64,000 nt of DNA, taken from positions 1,860,001 through 1,924,000 of the forward strand of contig NZ_CP096184.1 of NCBI RefSeq assembly GCF_020447105.2, in the 5' to 3' direction. The DNA comes from Demequina sp. TMPB413. GTDB taxonomy: Bacteria; Actinomycetota; Actinomycetes; Actinomycetales; Demequinaceae. Below, piece after piece: positions 1 to 8,603 of this stretch. Below the pieces are notes generated by a model. It saw only the letters and a program-made list of their open reading frames with translations, had not been told where the DNA came from and ran no database searches. Position numbers and translations under genes: made by a program. Within the stretch, counting starts at the first letter, position 1, and each line of letters starts with the position of its first letter.

Positions 1-11
1 GACGACGCGTC

Positions 12-3000
12 TCAGTCGTCTGGCGACCCGCCTCCAAGGCCCAGGAACCGTTCGAAGTACGCCCCGAGCTTCTCGATGACGCGCTGCTTCTTCTCGCCGT
101 GGCCACCGTCAGCGCTGAAGCGTGAGGCGGGAGGGAGCACCTTGGTGATCGCGGTGCCGCCGGTCCGGAGCGCACCTTCGCGGAAGGCCGCATCGATGAA
201 CTCGCGGGCGCGGTCCGGGCGGAGATTCTCCTCGGCGATGATCGCGTCCAACTCGGCCTCGCGGCGGGCTGCGATGAAGGCCTGCCATTCGTCGTCAACG
301 GAGCCGTCGACGGTGACGCGTTCCACGAAGTCCTCGATGAGGTCGCGCTTGTTGCGCAGCGACGGGCTCGCATCGACGGCGCGGGAGATCTCCGCACGCA
401 GTTCCTTGTTATCGCCGTCGCCGTGGCTGGCGCGGTGCTTGTCCACCAGCATGAGGATGTAGTCGACGTTGATCTCGACCTGCTTGATCAGTTCGATCTC
501 GAACACCACGTCGTCGTTGATCGCTTCCTTGTCCGCATCGGTGTCCTTGCGGAACTCGGCATACAGATCGAGATAGACGCTGCGGTAGTCCTGGCTCTGG
601 CGGGGCTCCAGGATCTCGTTGCCCGCGAAGTCGTCGAACGAGGTGAGGATGTTGGTCAGGCGCAGGATCGCTCCGAACAGGGCGATGAAGTCCTTCTGGG
701 CGGTCTCGCCCACAATCTGCTGGCCAAGCGGGAAGCGGTCGAGCAGTTCTGCGACCTTGGTGGCGTAGTCGGCGTAGTACTCGGCGTAGGGCTTGAGGAG
801 CACGATGCCACGGGCATCCTTGTTGCCGAACAGTTCGAGGGCCTTGTTGGTCTCGTCTTCGAGGTCGCGGAAGGCCACGATGTTGCCGTAGGTCTTGACG
901 GAGTTGAGGATGCGGTTGGTGCGCGAGTATGCCTGGATCAGTCCGTGGGCGCGCAGGTTCTTGTCCACCCACAGGGTGTTGAGCGTGGTGGCGTCGAAGC
1001 CCGTGAGGAACATGTTGACCACGATCACCATGTCCAGCTCGCGGTTCTTCAGCCGCTGTGAGAGGTCCTTGTAGTAGTTGCCGAACTTGTCTGCCGTGGT
1101 GTCGTAGCTGGTGCCGAACATCTGGTTGTAGTCCGCGATCGCGATCTCGAGTTGCGTGCGCGCGTCACCGGTGAGGCCGTCCGTGTCGAATGCCTCGTCG
1201 TCCAGCGTCGTGTCGTCGGGCGCTTCGTTGGCTGCGTAGGAGTAGATCATGCCGATCTTCAGCCGCTGCGCCTCCGGCAGGTCCTTTTGCGCCGTGGCGA
1301 ACGCAAAGTAATAGCGGGTGGCCGCCTCGATCGACGCGGTGGCAAAGATCGCGTTGAAGCCGCGCACCCTCTTGCTCGCGCGGACCGCGTCGGCCTGACG
1401 CCGGGCGCGGGAAGACTCGGCGACGTTGGTGACCACCGAATGCTCGTAGCTGGAGGCGCGTCTGGTCTTCTGGTCGAAGTGCTCCAGCGTGTATTGGACG
1501 ATCTCGCCGATGCGCCTGGGGTCCAGCAGCGCCTTCTCCGTGTCGATCGCGGAGACCTGGGCGTCGGCGACGTTTCCCACCTTGATGGTGTTGACGTAGT
1601 CGATGCGGAAGGGCAGCACGTTCTTGTCGGTGATCGCGTCCACGATCGTGTACGTGTGGAGCTTGTCGCCGAACGCCTGCTCGGTGGTCTTCAGTTGCGG
1701 GTTGCCGCCCGTGCCTGCGTTGACGGCGAAGATGGGGGTGCCGGTGAAGCCGAACAAGTTGTAGCGCTTGAACGCCTTGGTGATGGCCGCGTGCATGTCG
1801 CCAAACTGGCTGCGGTGGCACTCGTCGAAGATCAGGACGACGTGACGCGAGTAGATCTGGTGGCCCTTGTTGGCGGCAACAAAGTTGGCGAGCTTCTGGA
1901 TGGTGGTGATGATGATCCGCGCACCAGGGTCCTCGAGCTGCTTCTTGAGCACCGCGGTGGAGGTGTTCGAGTTGGCGGAGCCCTTCTCGAACCGGTCGTA
2001 CTCCCGCATGGTCTGGTAGTCCAGGTCCTTGCGGTCCACCACGAACAACACCTTGTCCACGCTGGCAAGCTTCGAGGCGAGCTGGGCGGTCTTGAAGGAC
2101 GTCAGCGTCTTGCCCGAGCCGGTGGTGTGCCACACGTACCCGCCAGCGGCGGTGGTGCCCAGGGGCTTGTGGTTGCCCGGCGTGATCGACACATCAATGC
2201 GCTGCAGAATCCGCTCGGTCGCGACGATCTGGTACGGCCGCATCACCAACAGCAACCTGTCGGCGGTCAGCACGCAATAGCGCGTCAGGATGTTCAGCAG
2301 CGTGTGCTTGGCAAAGAACGTCTTCGCAAAGGACGTCAGGTCCGTGATGGGCTTGTTCTGCGCGTCCGCCCACCACGAGGTGAACTCGAACGAGTTCGAC
2401 GTCTTGCGGCCTTTGCCAGGCTTCTGCGCGTCCTTCAGATGCGCGTAGCGAGTCGTGTTCGAGTAGTACTTGGTCAGCGTGCCGTTGGAGATCACAAAGA
2501 GTTGCACGTACTCGAACAGGCCAGAGCCAGCCCAGAAACTGTCGCGCTGGTAGCGGTCGATCTGGTTGAACGCCTCACGAATGTCCACGCCGCGGCGCTT
2601 AAGCTCGATGTGCACCATGGGCAGGCCATTGACCAGCACCGTCACGTCGTAGCGGTTCGCATAGGTGGCGCCTGCGCTGTGCGTATCCGACGGATCGGCA
2701 CGGTCGATCTCGTACTGGTTGATCACCTGCAGACGGTTGTTGTGGACGTTTCTCTTGTCCAGCAGGGTGATGTTCTTGGTCGAGCCATCGTCACGCTTGA
2801 GGATCTGGACGTGGTCCTCCTGAACGCGGACCGTCTTCTCCACGATGCCGTCGTTCTTGCCCGCTATGCACGTGGCGAAGAACCGGTCCCACTCCGCGTC
2901 CGTGAAGACCACGCTGTTCAACGCCTCGAGTTGGGTGCGGAGGTTGGCGACCAGCTGCTCCTCGGACGTGATCGGCAGGTACTCGTATGCCTGGGTCTGG

Positions 3001-3167
3001 AGCAGCCGGATCAGCTCTTGCTCCAGCGCGGATTCTGACTGGTACGCGGCTTGCGACGCGACATCAGGAACGTACTCCGCGACGACCGTGCTCTCCGCCG
3101 AGACGGCGATTGGGTCGTAGCGCACTGATCGGTGCGTGCGCGCTCCGGCCGGGTGCTCACTGTTCAC
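12..3167 (-). CDS. hsdR: Type I restriction enzyme R subunit (HsdR)
   Basis: Motor and nuclease subunit of a type I restriction-modification complex. It translocates DNA with ATP and cuts far from the recognition site. The N-terminal HsdR nuclease fold shows D174 and the ELK motif (E188, K190), matching the PD-(D/E)xK active site. Walker A (TTGSGKT) lies near residue 350 and the DEAD-box-like IFDECH near 447, followed by helicase core and C-terminal HsdR regions. At 1051 residues it is full length. The start is GTG, preceded by AGGGA about 8 nt upstream. It is the last gene of hsdM-hsdS-GIY-YIG-hsdR but is separated from the GIY-YIG gene by about 230 bp carrying repeated sequences, so it may have its own promoter. 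The stop codon is just inside the window edge. Confidence 0.95.
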   Translation of the reverse strand: MNSEHPAGARTHRSVRYDPIAVSAESTVVAEYVPDVASQAAYQSESALEQELIRLLQTQAYEYLPITSEEQLVANLRTQLEALNSVVFTDAEWDRFFATCIAGKNDGIVEKTVRVQEDHVQILKRDDGSTKNITLLDKRNVHNNRLQVINQYEIDRADPSDTHSAGATYANRYDVTVLVNGLPMVHIELKRRGVDIREAFNQIDRYQRDSFWAGSGLFEYVQLFVISNGTLTKYYSNTTRYAHLKDAQKPGKGRKTSNSFEFTSWWADAQNKPITDLTSFAKTFFAKHTLLNILTRYCVLTADRLLLVMRPYQIVATERILQRIDVSITPGNHKPLGTTAAGGYVWHTTGSGKTLTSFKTAQLASKLASVDKVLFVVDRKDLDYQTMREYDRFEKGSANSNTSTAVLKKQLEDPGARIIITTIQKLANFVAANKGHQIYSRHVVLIFDECHRSQFGDMHAAITKAFKRYNLFGFTGTPIFAVNAGTGGNPQLKTTEQAFGDKLHTYTIVDAITDKNVLPFRIDYVNTIKVGNVADAQVSAIDTEKALLDPRRIGEIVQYTLEHFDQKTRRASSYEHSVVTNVAESSRARRQADAVRASKRVRGFNAIFATASIEAATRYYFAFATAQKDLPEAQRLKIGMIYSYAANEAPDDTTLDDEAFDTDGLTGDARTQLEIAIADYNQMFGTSYDTTADKFGNYYKDLSQRLKNRELDMVIVVNMFLTGFDATTLNTLWVDKNLRAHGLIQAYSRTNRILNSVKTYGNIVAFRDLEDETNKALELFGNKDARGIVLLKPYAEYYADYATKVAELLDRFPLGQQIVGETAQKDFIALFGAILRLTNILTSFDDFAGNEILEPRQSQDYRSVYLDLYAEFRKDTDADKEAINDDVVFEIELIKQVEINVDYILMLVDKHRASHGDGDNKELRAEISRAVDASPSLRNKRDLIEDFVERVTVDGSVDDEWQAFIAARREAELDAIIAEENLRPDRAREFIDAAFREGALRTGGTAITKVLPPASRFSADGGHGEKKQRVIEKLGAYFERFLGLGGGSPDD

Positions 3168-3285
3168 GAGTCAGGTCCCTTCACGTGGTCCACATCACGT
3201 CCATCGGCGCGGCGGTGATGCGATCGCCGAAGCACTGGCTGGTCTCGTGAGGGGCGGTCATCGGATCCCCAAAGAGGGGCCGTTT

Positions 3286-3381
3286 GGTGGATTCGCATCG
3301 GTAACGCGGTGGATTCGCACACGGCTGCTGGCGGACTCGCACACACGTCCAACTCTCCCAAGGGCGGCCGTCGTGCGAGTC
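3286..3381. repeat. Iteron-like 12-bp direct repeats upstream of hsdR
   Basis: Three copies of GGTGGATTCGCA or a close variant start at 3286, 3308 and 3330, exactly 22 bp apart (about two helical turns). The third reads GGCGGACTCGCA. An inverted partial copy (TGCGAGTC) lies at 3374-3381. The cluster is 120-215 bp upstream of the hsdR start. Regular helical phasing suggests a regulator-binding array controlling the nuclease gene; that function is inferred. Confidence 0.5.
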
Positions 3382-3398
3382 GTGCTCATCTCGGACAG

Positions 3399-4295
3399 TC
3401 AAGCGAGACCCCGCTCTTCCCACGCGCCGTAGGTGCCGCCCTCCCATTGCCACTCGACGCGGCCGTTGCACGATCGACCCATCGCCACTGCTCCCGCCGT
3501 GGAGGGGGACGTGAATGCCAGGTCACGGGTGAGGCGGCCGATGCGGCCCTCGACGGCGATGGAGCCATCGGCCACGAGTTTGTTGTGTTGCGCTCGGTAG
3601 GAGTCATAGGCGCGGCGCGTGCTCGCCGCGTTGCCGGTTGCGGTCCACGCTCCGACGACGAGGGAGCCAGCGAGCATGGTGAACTCCTCGCCGTTCACTT
3701 GAGCCTGGGCGTCCACGCCAGCCTTGGCGTTGCGCAGGTGAAAGATCGGAGAAGGCGGCGCCGCCACAGCGGGTGCGATGGTTGTCTGCGCCCGCTCACG
3801 GATGGCGTTGACGCCGAGTACGGGCAGGATGATGTGGAGATGGGCAAGGAACGCCTCGACGTCGGATACCTGCGCCTCAGAGAGCTTGCGCAGTTGCGGG
3901 CTCTGGTCGTTGACAACGTCAACCCGCTGCGCCCGCTTGGCCAGGTCGACGAGTCTTGACTCGAGGTACCCCCAGTGGCCCTCGTTGAACGACTCGTCCT
4001 TCGAGGTGATGATGACGACGCGGTCCCAGAAGTCCTTGTTGGCTCGATGGTCGCGGAAGCGCCCCGAGAAACTCTCCGTGCGACCGATGTAGCAGCGGGT
4101 GCCTCCCAAAGCCTCGGCGTCGTCGCCGAGCAAGAAGTAGGCGCCGTTGCGTTGGGCTTCGCTACGCGCCAGCACATCGGCGATGTCAGAGCGCGGCCCG
4201 GAAAGTACGTGGCCGGTCCACCCGGCGATCTCGGCGGTCGTGATGCCGCCAGGAACCCCGTCGACCAAGAACAACTCAATGTGCTTGCCGCTCAT
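3399..4295 (-). CDS. GIY-YIG nuclease-family protein within the hsd operon
   Basis: A 298-residue protein with a GIY-YIG-type core in its first half: GAYFLLGDD supplies the first strand and RCYIGRTESFSGRFRDH the YIG-like turn with following basic residues. This is the layout of the GIY-YIG nuclease family often annotated with a DUF4357 C-terminus. The C-terminal part (about residues 210-298) fits a DUF4357-like region. Its ATG overlaps the hsdS stop by 4 nt (ATGA), so it is translationally coupled to the specificity subunit. That position suggests an accessory or second nuclease for the type I system, or a protein carried with it. The role is inferred; no direct catalytic evidence is visible beyond the motif. 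Confidence 0.75.
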   Translation of the reverse strand: MSGKHIELFLVDGVPGGITTAEIAGWTGHVLSGPRSDIADVLARSEAQRNGAYFLLGDDAEALGGTRCYIGRTESFSGRFRDHRANKDFWDRVVIITSKDESFNEGHWGYLESRLVDLAKRAQRVDVVNDQSPQLRKLSEAQVSDVEAFLAHLHIILPVLGVNAIRERAQTTIAPAVAAPPSPIFHLRNAKAGVDAQAQVNGEEFTMLAGSLVVGAWTATGNAASTRRAYDSYRAQHNKLVADGSIAVEGRIGRLTRDLAFTSPSTAGAVAMGRSCNGRVEWQWEGGTYGAWEERGLA

Positions 4296-5452
4296 GAGGT
4301 GGCCTCCTCAAAGGTCAGCAACTTGTCGCGGTAGTACTCGTACTGCTTGCGACGAGCAGCGAGCTCCGCGGGCAGGCCGATGCTGATGTCGTTGACTAGC
4401 GCGTCAAGCTTGTCGAGCCATGAAGCGATCCGCTCCTGTTCAGGAAGCGGTACTAGTGGGAAACGAATCTGTTCCGCTTCGGACTTGCGAATCGACGGCA
4501 CTGCACCCGAATCGTTGGCGAGTTGTCTAAGGTCGAACGTTTGCATCCAGTGATAGAGGAACCTCGACGAGACCTTCCGCCCTGGGATCAAGCCCATGAC
4601 GTTGTTGTCATAGGCCGACGAGACTGATAGGACTCGCTTCTTGTTCGTAGCGACAGCCGCTCCAATCTTGGGAAAGATGATAGTCCCGGCGGGCGCGGGC
4701 TTCACGCCGAGCGCGCGTGCAACGTCATGAGAGACGTAGTTGTTTGACACGCCCATAATCGTCTCGTTACCTAGGGAGTTCATGTCACTGACCTTGTAGA
4801 ACGGAAAGTCACCCTCTGTGGCACCTTGATGCGCGTTCGGGAAGCCCCATCCGCTACGAACCTCGACCAGTGAACCGAGTTCGACGAGTGGCACATCGAC
4901 ATCGAAGGTCGTGTGCAAGTGGCGATAGTGCTCGTACTGGCGCGTGCGAGCCTCCAGCTCCGCCTCCAGCTCCGCCTCCAGCTCCGCCTCCAGCTGAGTG
5001 AACTGATCCAAGATTCTCACGATCTCGCGCTGCACTTCAAGCGGTGGCACCGGGACACGCAGTTCGTTTAAGACGCTCTGTGTCTGGCTCGGGACCCCGC
5101 CAGCCTGGTTCATCTCTCCAAGCCTCATCGTGAGCAACTTGTAGTAGAGGAACTTCGGCTCGATCTGGGTGCGATCCACCTCTGTGCGGAAGACTGTGTC
5201 CACTACCCAGAACGGCCCTTCTACATAGAAGATGTTGCCGAGCGATCCCTTTCGCGGGATCAACACCGACGGGCCGTGGGCCGCAGCCGTGTCGGCGTGG
5301 CGCATTACGCCGCCGCTGCCGTAGACAGGCACGTCGCCTTCGCCTAGAGCCTTGTGATCTTGACCGTTCCGAATCTTCACCACGTCGCCGAGGCGCGAGA
5401 ACCGCACACCGTTCGAACAGTGCTGCGCGATCAGATCGTCGATGCGACTCAC
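4292..5452 (-). CDS. hsdS: Type I restriction-modification specificity subunit (HsdS)
   Basis: DNA-recognition subunit of 386 residues with two target-recognition domains (roughly residues 10-150 and 190-350). Each is followed by a helical spacer of the type seen in HsdS (EVQREIVRILDQF; PEQERIASWLDKLDAL). The central spacer contains four near-identical ELEA units encoded by a 12-bp tandem repeat. Start is GTG overlapping the hsdM stop (GTGA), so M and S are coupled; the 3' end overlaps the GIY-YIG gene. The two half-sites recognised cannot be read from sequence alone. Confidence 0.92.
   Translation of the reverse strand: MSRIDDLIAQHCSNGVRFSRLGDVVKIRNGQDHKALGEGDVPVYGSGGVMRHADTAAAHGPSVLIPRKGSLGNIFYVEGPFWVVDTVFRTEVDRTQIEPKFLYYKLLTMRLGEMNQAGGVPSQTQSVLNELRVPVPPLEVQREIVRILDQFTQLEAELEAELEAELEARTRQYEHYRHLHTTFDVDVPLVELGSLVEVRSGWGFPNAHQGATEGDFPFYKVSDMNSLGNETIMGVSNNYVSHDVARALGVKPAPAGTIIFPKIGAAVATNKKRVLSVSSAYDNNVMGLIPGRKVSSRFLYHWMQTFDLRQLANDSGAVPSIRKSEAEQIRFPLVPLPEQERIASWLDKLDALVNDISIGLPAELAARRKQYEYYRDKLLTFEEATS
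4951..4998. repeat. 12-bp tandem repeat in the hsdS central spacer
   Basis: The unit CCTCCAGCTCCG occurs three times perfectly (4951-4986), followed by a fourth copy matching at 10 of 12 positions. On the coding strand it encodes successive ELEA tetrapeptides in the helical linker between the two recognition domains. In the EcoR124 family, gain or loss of one 12-bp unit at the equivalent place changes the spacing between recognition half-sites; here the same outcome is inferred. Confidence 0.85.
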
Positions 5453-7014
5453 TTGGAGTCCTCCAGGTCGGCGACGATGGCATCGATCGACGTGCGCAGC
5501 TCGGCCTGGCGGGCGACGATGCGGGCTATCTCGGCGTTGAGTTCAGTGATGTCGACGGTTTCGCGGGTGTCTTCAGCCTCGACGTATGACGAGACGGCGA
5601 TGTTGTAGCCGTTGGCCGCAATGTCTTCGTTGGTCACGAGCTTCACGGCGTGATCTTCATCAACGCGGTTCTCCAGCGCGCTGAGAATGCTCTGCTGGTT
5701 GCCCGGCATCAGCTTGTTCTTGTTGCCCACGCGCGTGAACTGGGCCGAGGCGTCGACGAAGAGGACGGCGTTGTCGGTCTTGGACTTTTTGAGCACGATG
5801 ATGCAGGTGGCAATGGTGGTGCCGAAGAACAGGTCCGGCGGGAGCTGGATGACGGCGTCGACGTAGTTGTTGTCGATCAGGTACTTGCGGATCTTCGCCT
5901 CTGCGCCTCCGCGGTAGAGCACGCCGGGGAATTCGACGATGGCGGCCGTGCCGTTCACCGCGAGCCAACTCAGGATGTGCATCGTGAAGGCAAGGTCGGC
6001 CTTGGACTTGGGCGCCAGTACTCCCGCAGGGGCGAAGCGCTCGTCGTTGATCAGCAGCGGGTTCGCGTCCCCATCCCACTTGATCGAGTAGGGAGGGTTG
6101 GACACGATCGCCTCGAAAGGCTCGTCGTCCCAATGCTGCGGGTCCGTGAGGGTGTCTCCGTGCGCCAAGCTGAATTTCTCGTAATTCACGTCATGCAGAA
6201 ACATGTTGATGCGGGCCAGGTTGTAGGTGGTCAGGTTGATCTCCTGACCAAAGAACCCGCCCACATTGTCCTTGCCCAACACCTTGGCGAACTTGAGCAA
6301 CAGGGAACCCGAACCGCAGGCGGGGTCATAGACCTTGTTGACGCGCGTCTTGCCCGCCACCGCGATCTTGGCCAGCACCTCCGAAACCTCTTGAGGCGTG
6401 TAATACTCGCCACCGGACTTGCCGGCCTGCGAGGCGTACATCTGCATCAGGTACTCATAGGCGTCGCCGAACAGGTCGATCGTGTTGTCGTCCCAGTTGC
6501 CCAGCGGCAGGTCACCGATGGCGTCCAGCAGCTTTGCCAGCTTCTCGTTTCGCTTGGCCACCGTGTTGCCCAACTTGGAACTGTTGACGTCAAGGTCATC
6601 GAACAGGCCCTTGAGGTCACCCTCGCTGTCGGTGCCCAACGCGGAACCCTCGATGTCCTTGAATACGCGCTCGAGCGTCTCGTTCAGGTTGGGATCGCTG
6701 GCCGCGTGGCGTCGGACGTTCTGGAACAGGTCGGAGGGCAGGATGTAGAAGCCCTTCTCCGCAACCGTGACCTCCCTGCCAAACTCGGCGTCGGCGTCGG
6801 CAAGGCGTGCGTAGTCGAAGCCGGAATCCCCTGTCTCGTGCTCGCCCTTGTTGATGTAGGCGGTCAGATTCTCCGAGACAAAGCGATAGAAGAGCATGCC
6901 CAGCACGTACGTCTTGAAATCCCAACCATCGACACTGCCCCGCAAATCGTTAGCAATGCGCCAGATGGTCTTGTGAAGCTCCGCGCGCTGAGCCTCTTTG
7001 GTTGTTGGCGCCAT
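5449..7014 (-). CDS. hsdM: Type I restriction-modification methyltransferase subunit (HsdM)
   Basis: Adenine-N6 DNA methyltransferase subunit, 521 residues. An N-terminal helical HsdM_N region is followed by the SAM-binding motif DPACGSGSLL (near residue 230) and the catalytic motif NPPY (near residue 305), typical of N6-adenine methylases. The chosen ATG at 7014 has AGGGGAAC just upstream; an in-frame start six codons earlier lacks this spacing. It is the first gene of the hsd operon, with its 3' end overlapping hsdS by 4 nt. The upstream region contains the terminator of tRNA-Ala, so the operon probably starts from a promoter between about 7015 and 7175. Confidence 0.95.
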   Translation of the reverse strand: MAPTTKEAQRAELHKTIWRIANDLRGSVDGWDFKTYVLGMLFYRFVSENLTAYINKGEHETGDSGFDYARLADADAEFGREVTVAEKGFYILPSDLFQNVRRHAASDPNLNETLERVFKDIEGSALGTDSEGDLKGLFDDLDVNSSKLGNTVAKRNEKLAKLLDAIGDLPLGNWDDNTIDLFGDAYEYLMQMYASQAGKSGGEYYTPQEVSEVLAKIAVAGKTRVNKVYDPACGSGSLLLKFAKVLGKDNVGGFFGQEINLTTYNLARINMFLHDVNYEKFSLAHGDTLTDPQHWDDEPFEAIVSNPPYSIKWDGDANPLLINDERFAPAGVLAPKSKADLAFTMHILSWLAVNGTAAIVEFPGVLYRGGAEAKIRKYLIDNNYVDAVIQLPPDLFFGTTIATCIIVLKKSKTDNAVLFVDASAQFTRVGNKNKLMPGNQQSILSALENRVDEDHAVKLVTNEDIAANGYNIAVSSYVEAEDTRETVDITELNAEIARIVARQAELRTSIDAIVADLEDSK

Positions 7015-7177
7015 GCGTCGTTCCCCTTGCAACGGTGACCACGGCCCACTGGGGTCGCGGCGATGAGGCCAACGCTAGCGATAGGCACCGACGCGGCGGG
7101 CGTGCCTGGCCGGGCTGGCGGCGGATTGGGCCGGGATCCGACGAGGTGCATCGTGCCGCACCGCCCACGAAAACCAC

Positions 7178-7203
7178 AAAAGGCCGCCCTCTCGGACGGC
7201 CTT
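7178..7203 (-). terminator. Rho-independent terminator after tRNA-Ala
   Basis: On the minus strand a 10-bp stem (AAGGCCGTCC paired with GGGCGGCCTT, one G-T pair) with a GAGA loop is followed by a T-rich stretch. It sits immediately 3' of tRNA-Ala. Confidence 0.75.
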
Positions 7204-7207
7204 TCCA

Positions 7208-7283
7208 TGGTGGAGCTGAGGGGAATCGAACCCCTGACCTTCTCATTGCGAACGAGACGCGCTACCAACTGCGCCACAGCCCC
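7208..7283 (-). tRNA. tRNA-Ala (anticodon CGC)
   Basis: Cloverleaf of 76 nt including an encoded CCA end. The 7-bp acceptor pairs GGGGCTG with CAGCTCC, the anticodon loop TTCGCAA gives anticodon CGC (Ala, GCG codon), and the T-arm contains GGTTCGATTCC. A strong terminator follows. The hsd operon lies on its 3' side, a common place for island insertion, but no integrase is visible. Confidence 0.95.
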
Positions 7284-7353
7284 ATCGCCCCTCGCGGAGC
7301 GACCAAAAGAGTATCACTTCACGGCCCTCCCGCGGGAATGGCCCAGGGATGCC

Positions 7354-7384
7354 CGGCGTCGGCAACGCGCGGCCGCCGACGCCG
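7354..7384 (-). terminator. GC-rich hairpin downstream of the FKBP gene
   Basis: A perfect 10-bp inverted repeat (CGGCGTCGGC / GCCGACGCCG) with an 11-nt loop lies 9 nt beyond the FKBP stop codon. It has no clear T-tract, so it is only a candidate terminator. Confidence 0.4.
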
Positions 7385-7392
7385 AACGAGTC

Positions 7393-8349
7393 CTAACTAG
7401 CGGCCAAGATGTCTACGACGAACACCAGGGTCGAGTTGGGCGGAATCGCTTCTCCCGAGCCCGACTCGCCGTAGCCCAGCTCCGGCGGGATCACCAACAG
7501 CACCTGGCTGCCGACGGTCTTGCCAACGAGTCCCTGGACCCAGCCCTCAATGAGGCTGCCGGACGTCAGGGGGAAGGTTGCAGGCGCGCCGCGCTCCCAT
7601 GAAGAGTCGAACACCTCGCCGTCGTACACCCAACCGGTGTAGTGGACGGTCACTGACTGGCCCTCCTCAACGACGGGCCCTTCGCCAGTGATCAGGTCCT
7701 GAGCGACAAGCTCCTCCGGCATGGTGGCGCCGTTGGGGTACTCGAGCGACGGCGCGCCGTCCTCCGCGAGCACAACAACGGGCAGACCCTCAACAGGCGG
7801 GACAGCGGCACCCTCGGCACGGTCAAGCACGTTGCTGACGCCGGTCACGGTGACCACCATGATGCTGCCGCCGGTGCCATCTCCTGGAACGGCGTACAGA
7901 AAGTCGACTCCCACGTGGGCACCGTCAAGCACCTCGGCGATGACGGGGTCGATCTGGCCGTCGATGTACTGAACCTGCTCAGGCATGCCCGTCTCGTACG
8001 TCGAGTACTGGACCTCGCCGTCAATGCCGGACACGATGATGTAGTCGAGAGCCAGCATCTGGCCCTCGGAAATCTCTTCGCCGTCGCCGTCAGTCACGAG
8101 GCGCGCACCGGTCGCGGTGAACTCGACGGGCGTGTCCGCCTCGAGTTCTGGGGCTTCGCCGTCGCCGTTGTCGATCCACTCCATGTCTGCGAGTGCCTCT
8201 GCGGGGTCAACGGCGGTGACGGCGCCCGGCTGAGCGGTCGCATCGGGCGACGCACCTGGCGTGACGTCTTCCTCTTGGTTCGGCGCGCAGGCCGCGAGCG
8301 ATAGGACTACCGCGGCGAGGGCGGCGGAAAGGGTAAGGCGGTGCTTCAC
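7393..8349 (-). CDS. FKBP-type peptidyl-prolyl isomerase lipoprotein
   Basis: A secreted, membrane-anchored prolyl isomerase. The GTG start at 8349 is preceded by GGAGAA and gives a short lipoprotein signal ending in the lipobox LSLAAC with Cys21 as lipidation site. The C-terminal 110 residues form a standard FKBP domain: VTVHYTGWVYDGEVFDSS, PLTSGSLIEGWVQGL and PPELGYGE. The preceding region (about residues 55-185) has FKBP-like spacing (GQMLALDYIIVSG, then a DGEVQYSTYE-like segment) but lacks active-site aromatics, so it looks like a degenerate first FKBP domain. It is divergent from the GH92 gene. Likely role: folding of exported proteins. Confidence 0.9.
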   Translation of the reverse strand: MKHRLTLSAALAAVVLSLAACAPNQEEDVTPGASPDATAQPGAVTAVDPAEALADMEWIDNGDGEAPELEADTPVEFTATGARLVTDGDGEEISEGQMLALDYIIVSGIDGEVQYSTYETGMPEQVQYIDGQIDPVIAEVLDGAHVGVDFLYAVPGDGTGGSIMVVTVTGVSNVLDRAEGAAVPPVEGLPVVVLAEDGAPSLEYPNGATMPEELVAQDLITGEGPVVEEGQSVTVHYTGWVYDGEVFDSSWERGAPATFPLTSGSLIEGWVQGLVGKTVGSQVLLVIPPELGYGESGSGEAIPPNSTLVFVVDILAAS

Positions 8350-8603
8350 GTGCTGTTCTCCCAGCGGTTCGGTGACGCCCCAGTGTCCCATGCGGGCGTG
8401 AAAGGTTCGCGCGCTCAGAACTGCGACGTGTGTACTTCTGAACCAACGTCGGACGCGTCGAAGCGTTCCCGTTCTGCGGAAATTCAGCGAATTGTTGCGT
8501 GGGTTTCACCCGCTGGAAACACGGACTCAACACGGGTCTCCTACCGTGACGGTGACGCCAAGAGAGCCGGGTGGCGCGCGAGTCCCATCACTGGGGAGGT
8601 GCC

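Noticed and set aside
1152..3038. A 628-codon plus-strand open frame opposite hsdR
   Set aside because: It is the antisense of a clear HsdR gene; its translation is Val/Arg/Leu-rich without any domain, a usual effect of high GC.
7063..7602. Open frame across tRNA-Ala with a translated ELRGIEPLTF segment
   Set aside because: This is the well-known spurious protein produced by reading through a tRNA gene; the cloverleaf explains the sequence.
8571..8603. Start of the GH92 gene at the upstream in-frame ATG
   Set aside because: No ribosome site there, while GGGGAGG precedes the ATG at 8604, and GH92 proteins begin close to VDPFVG.
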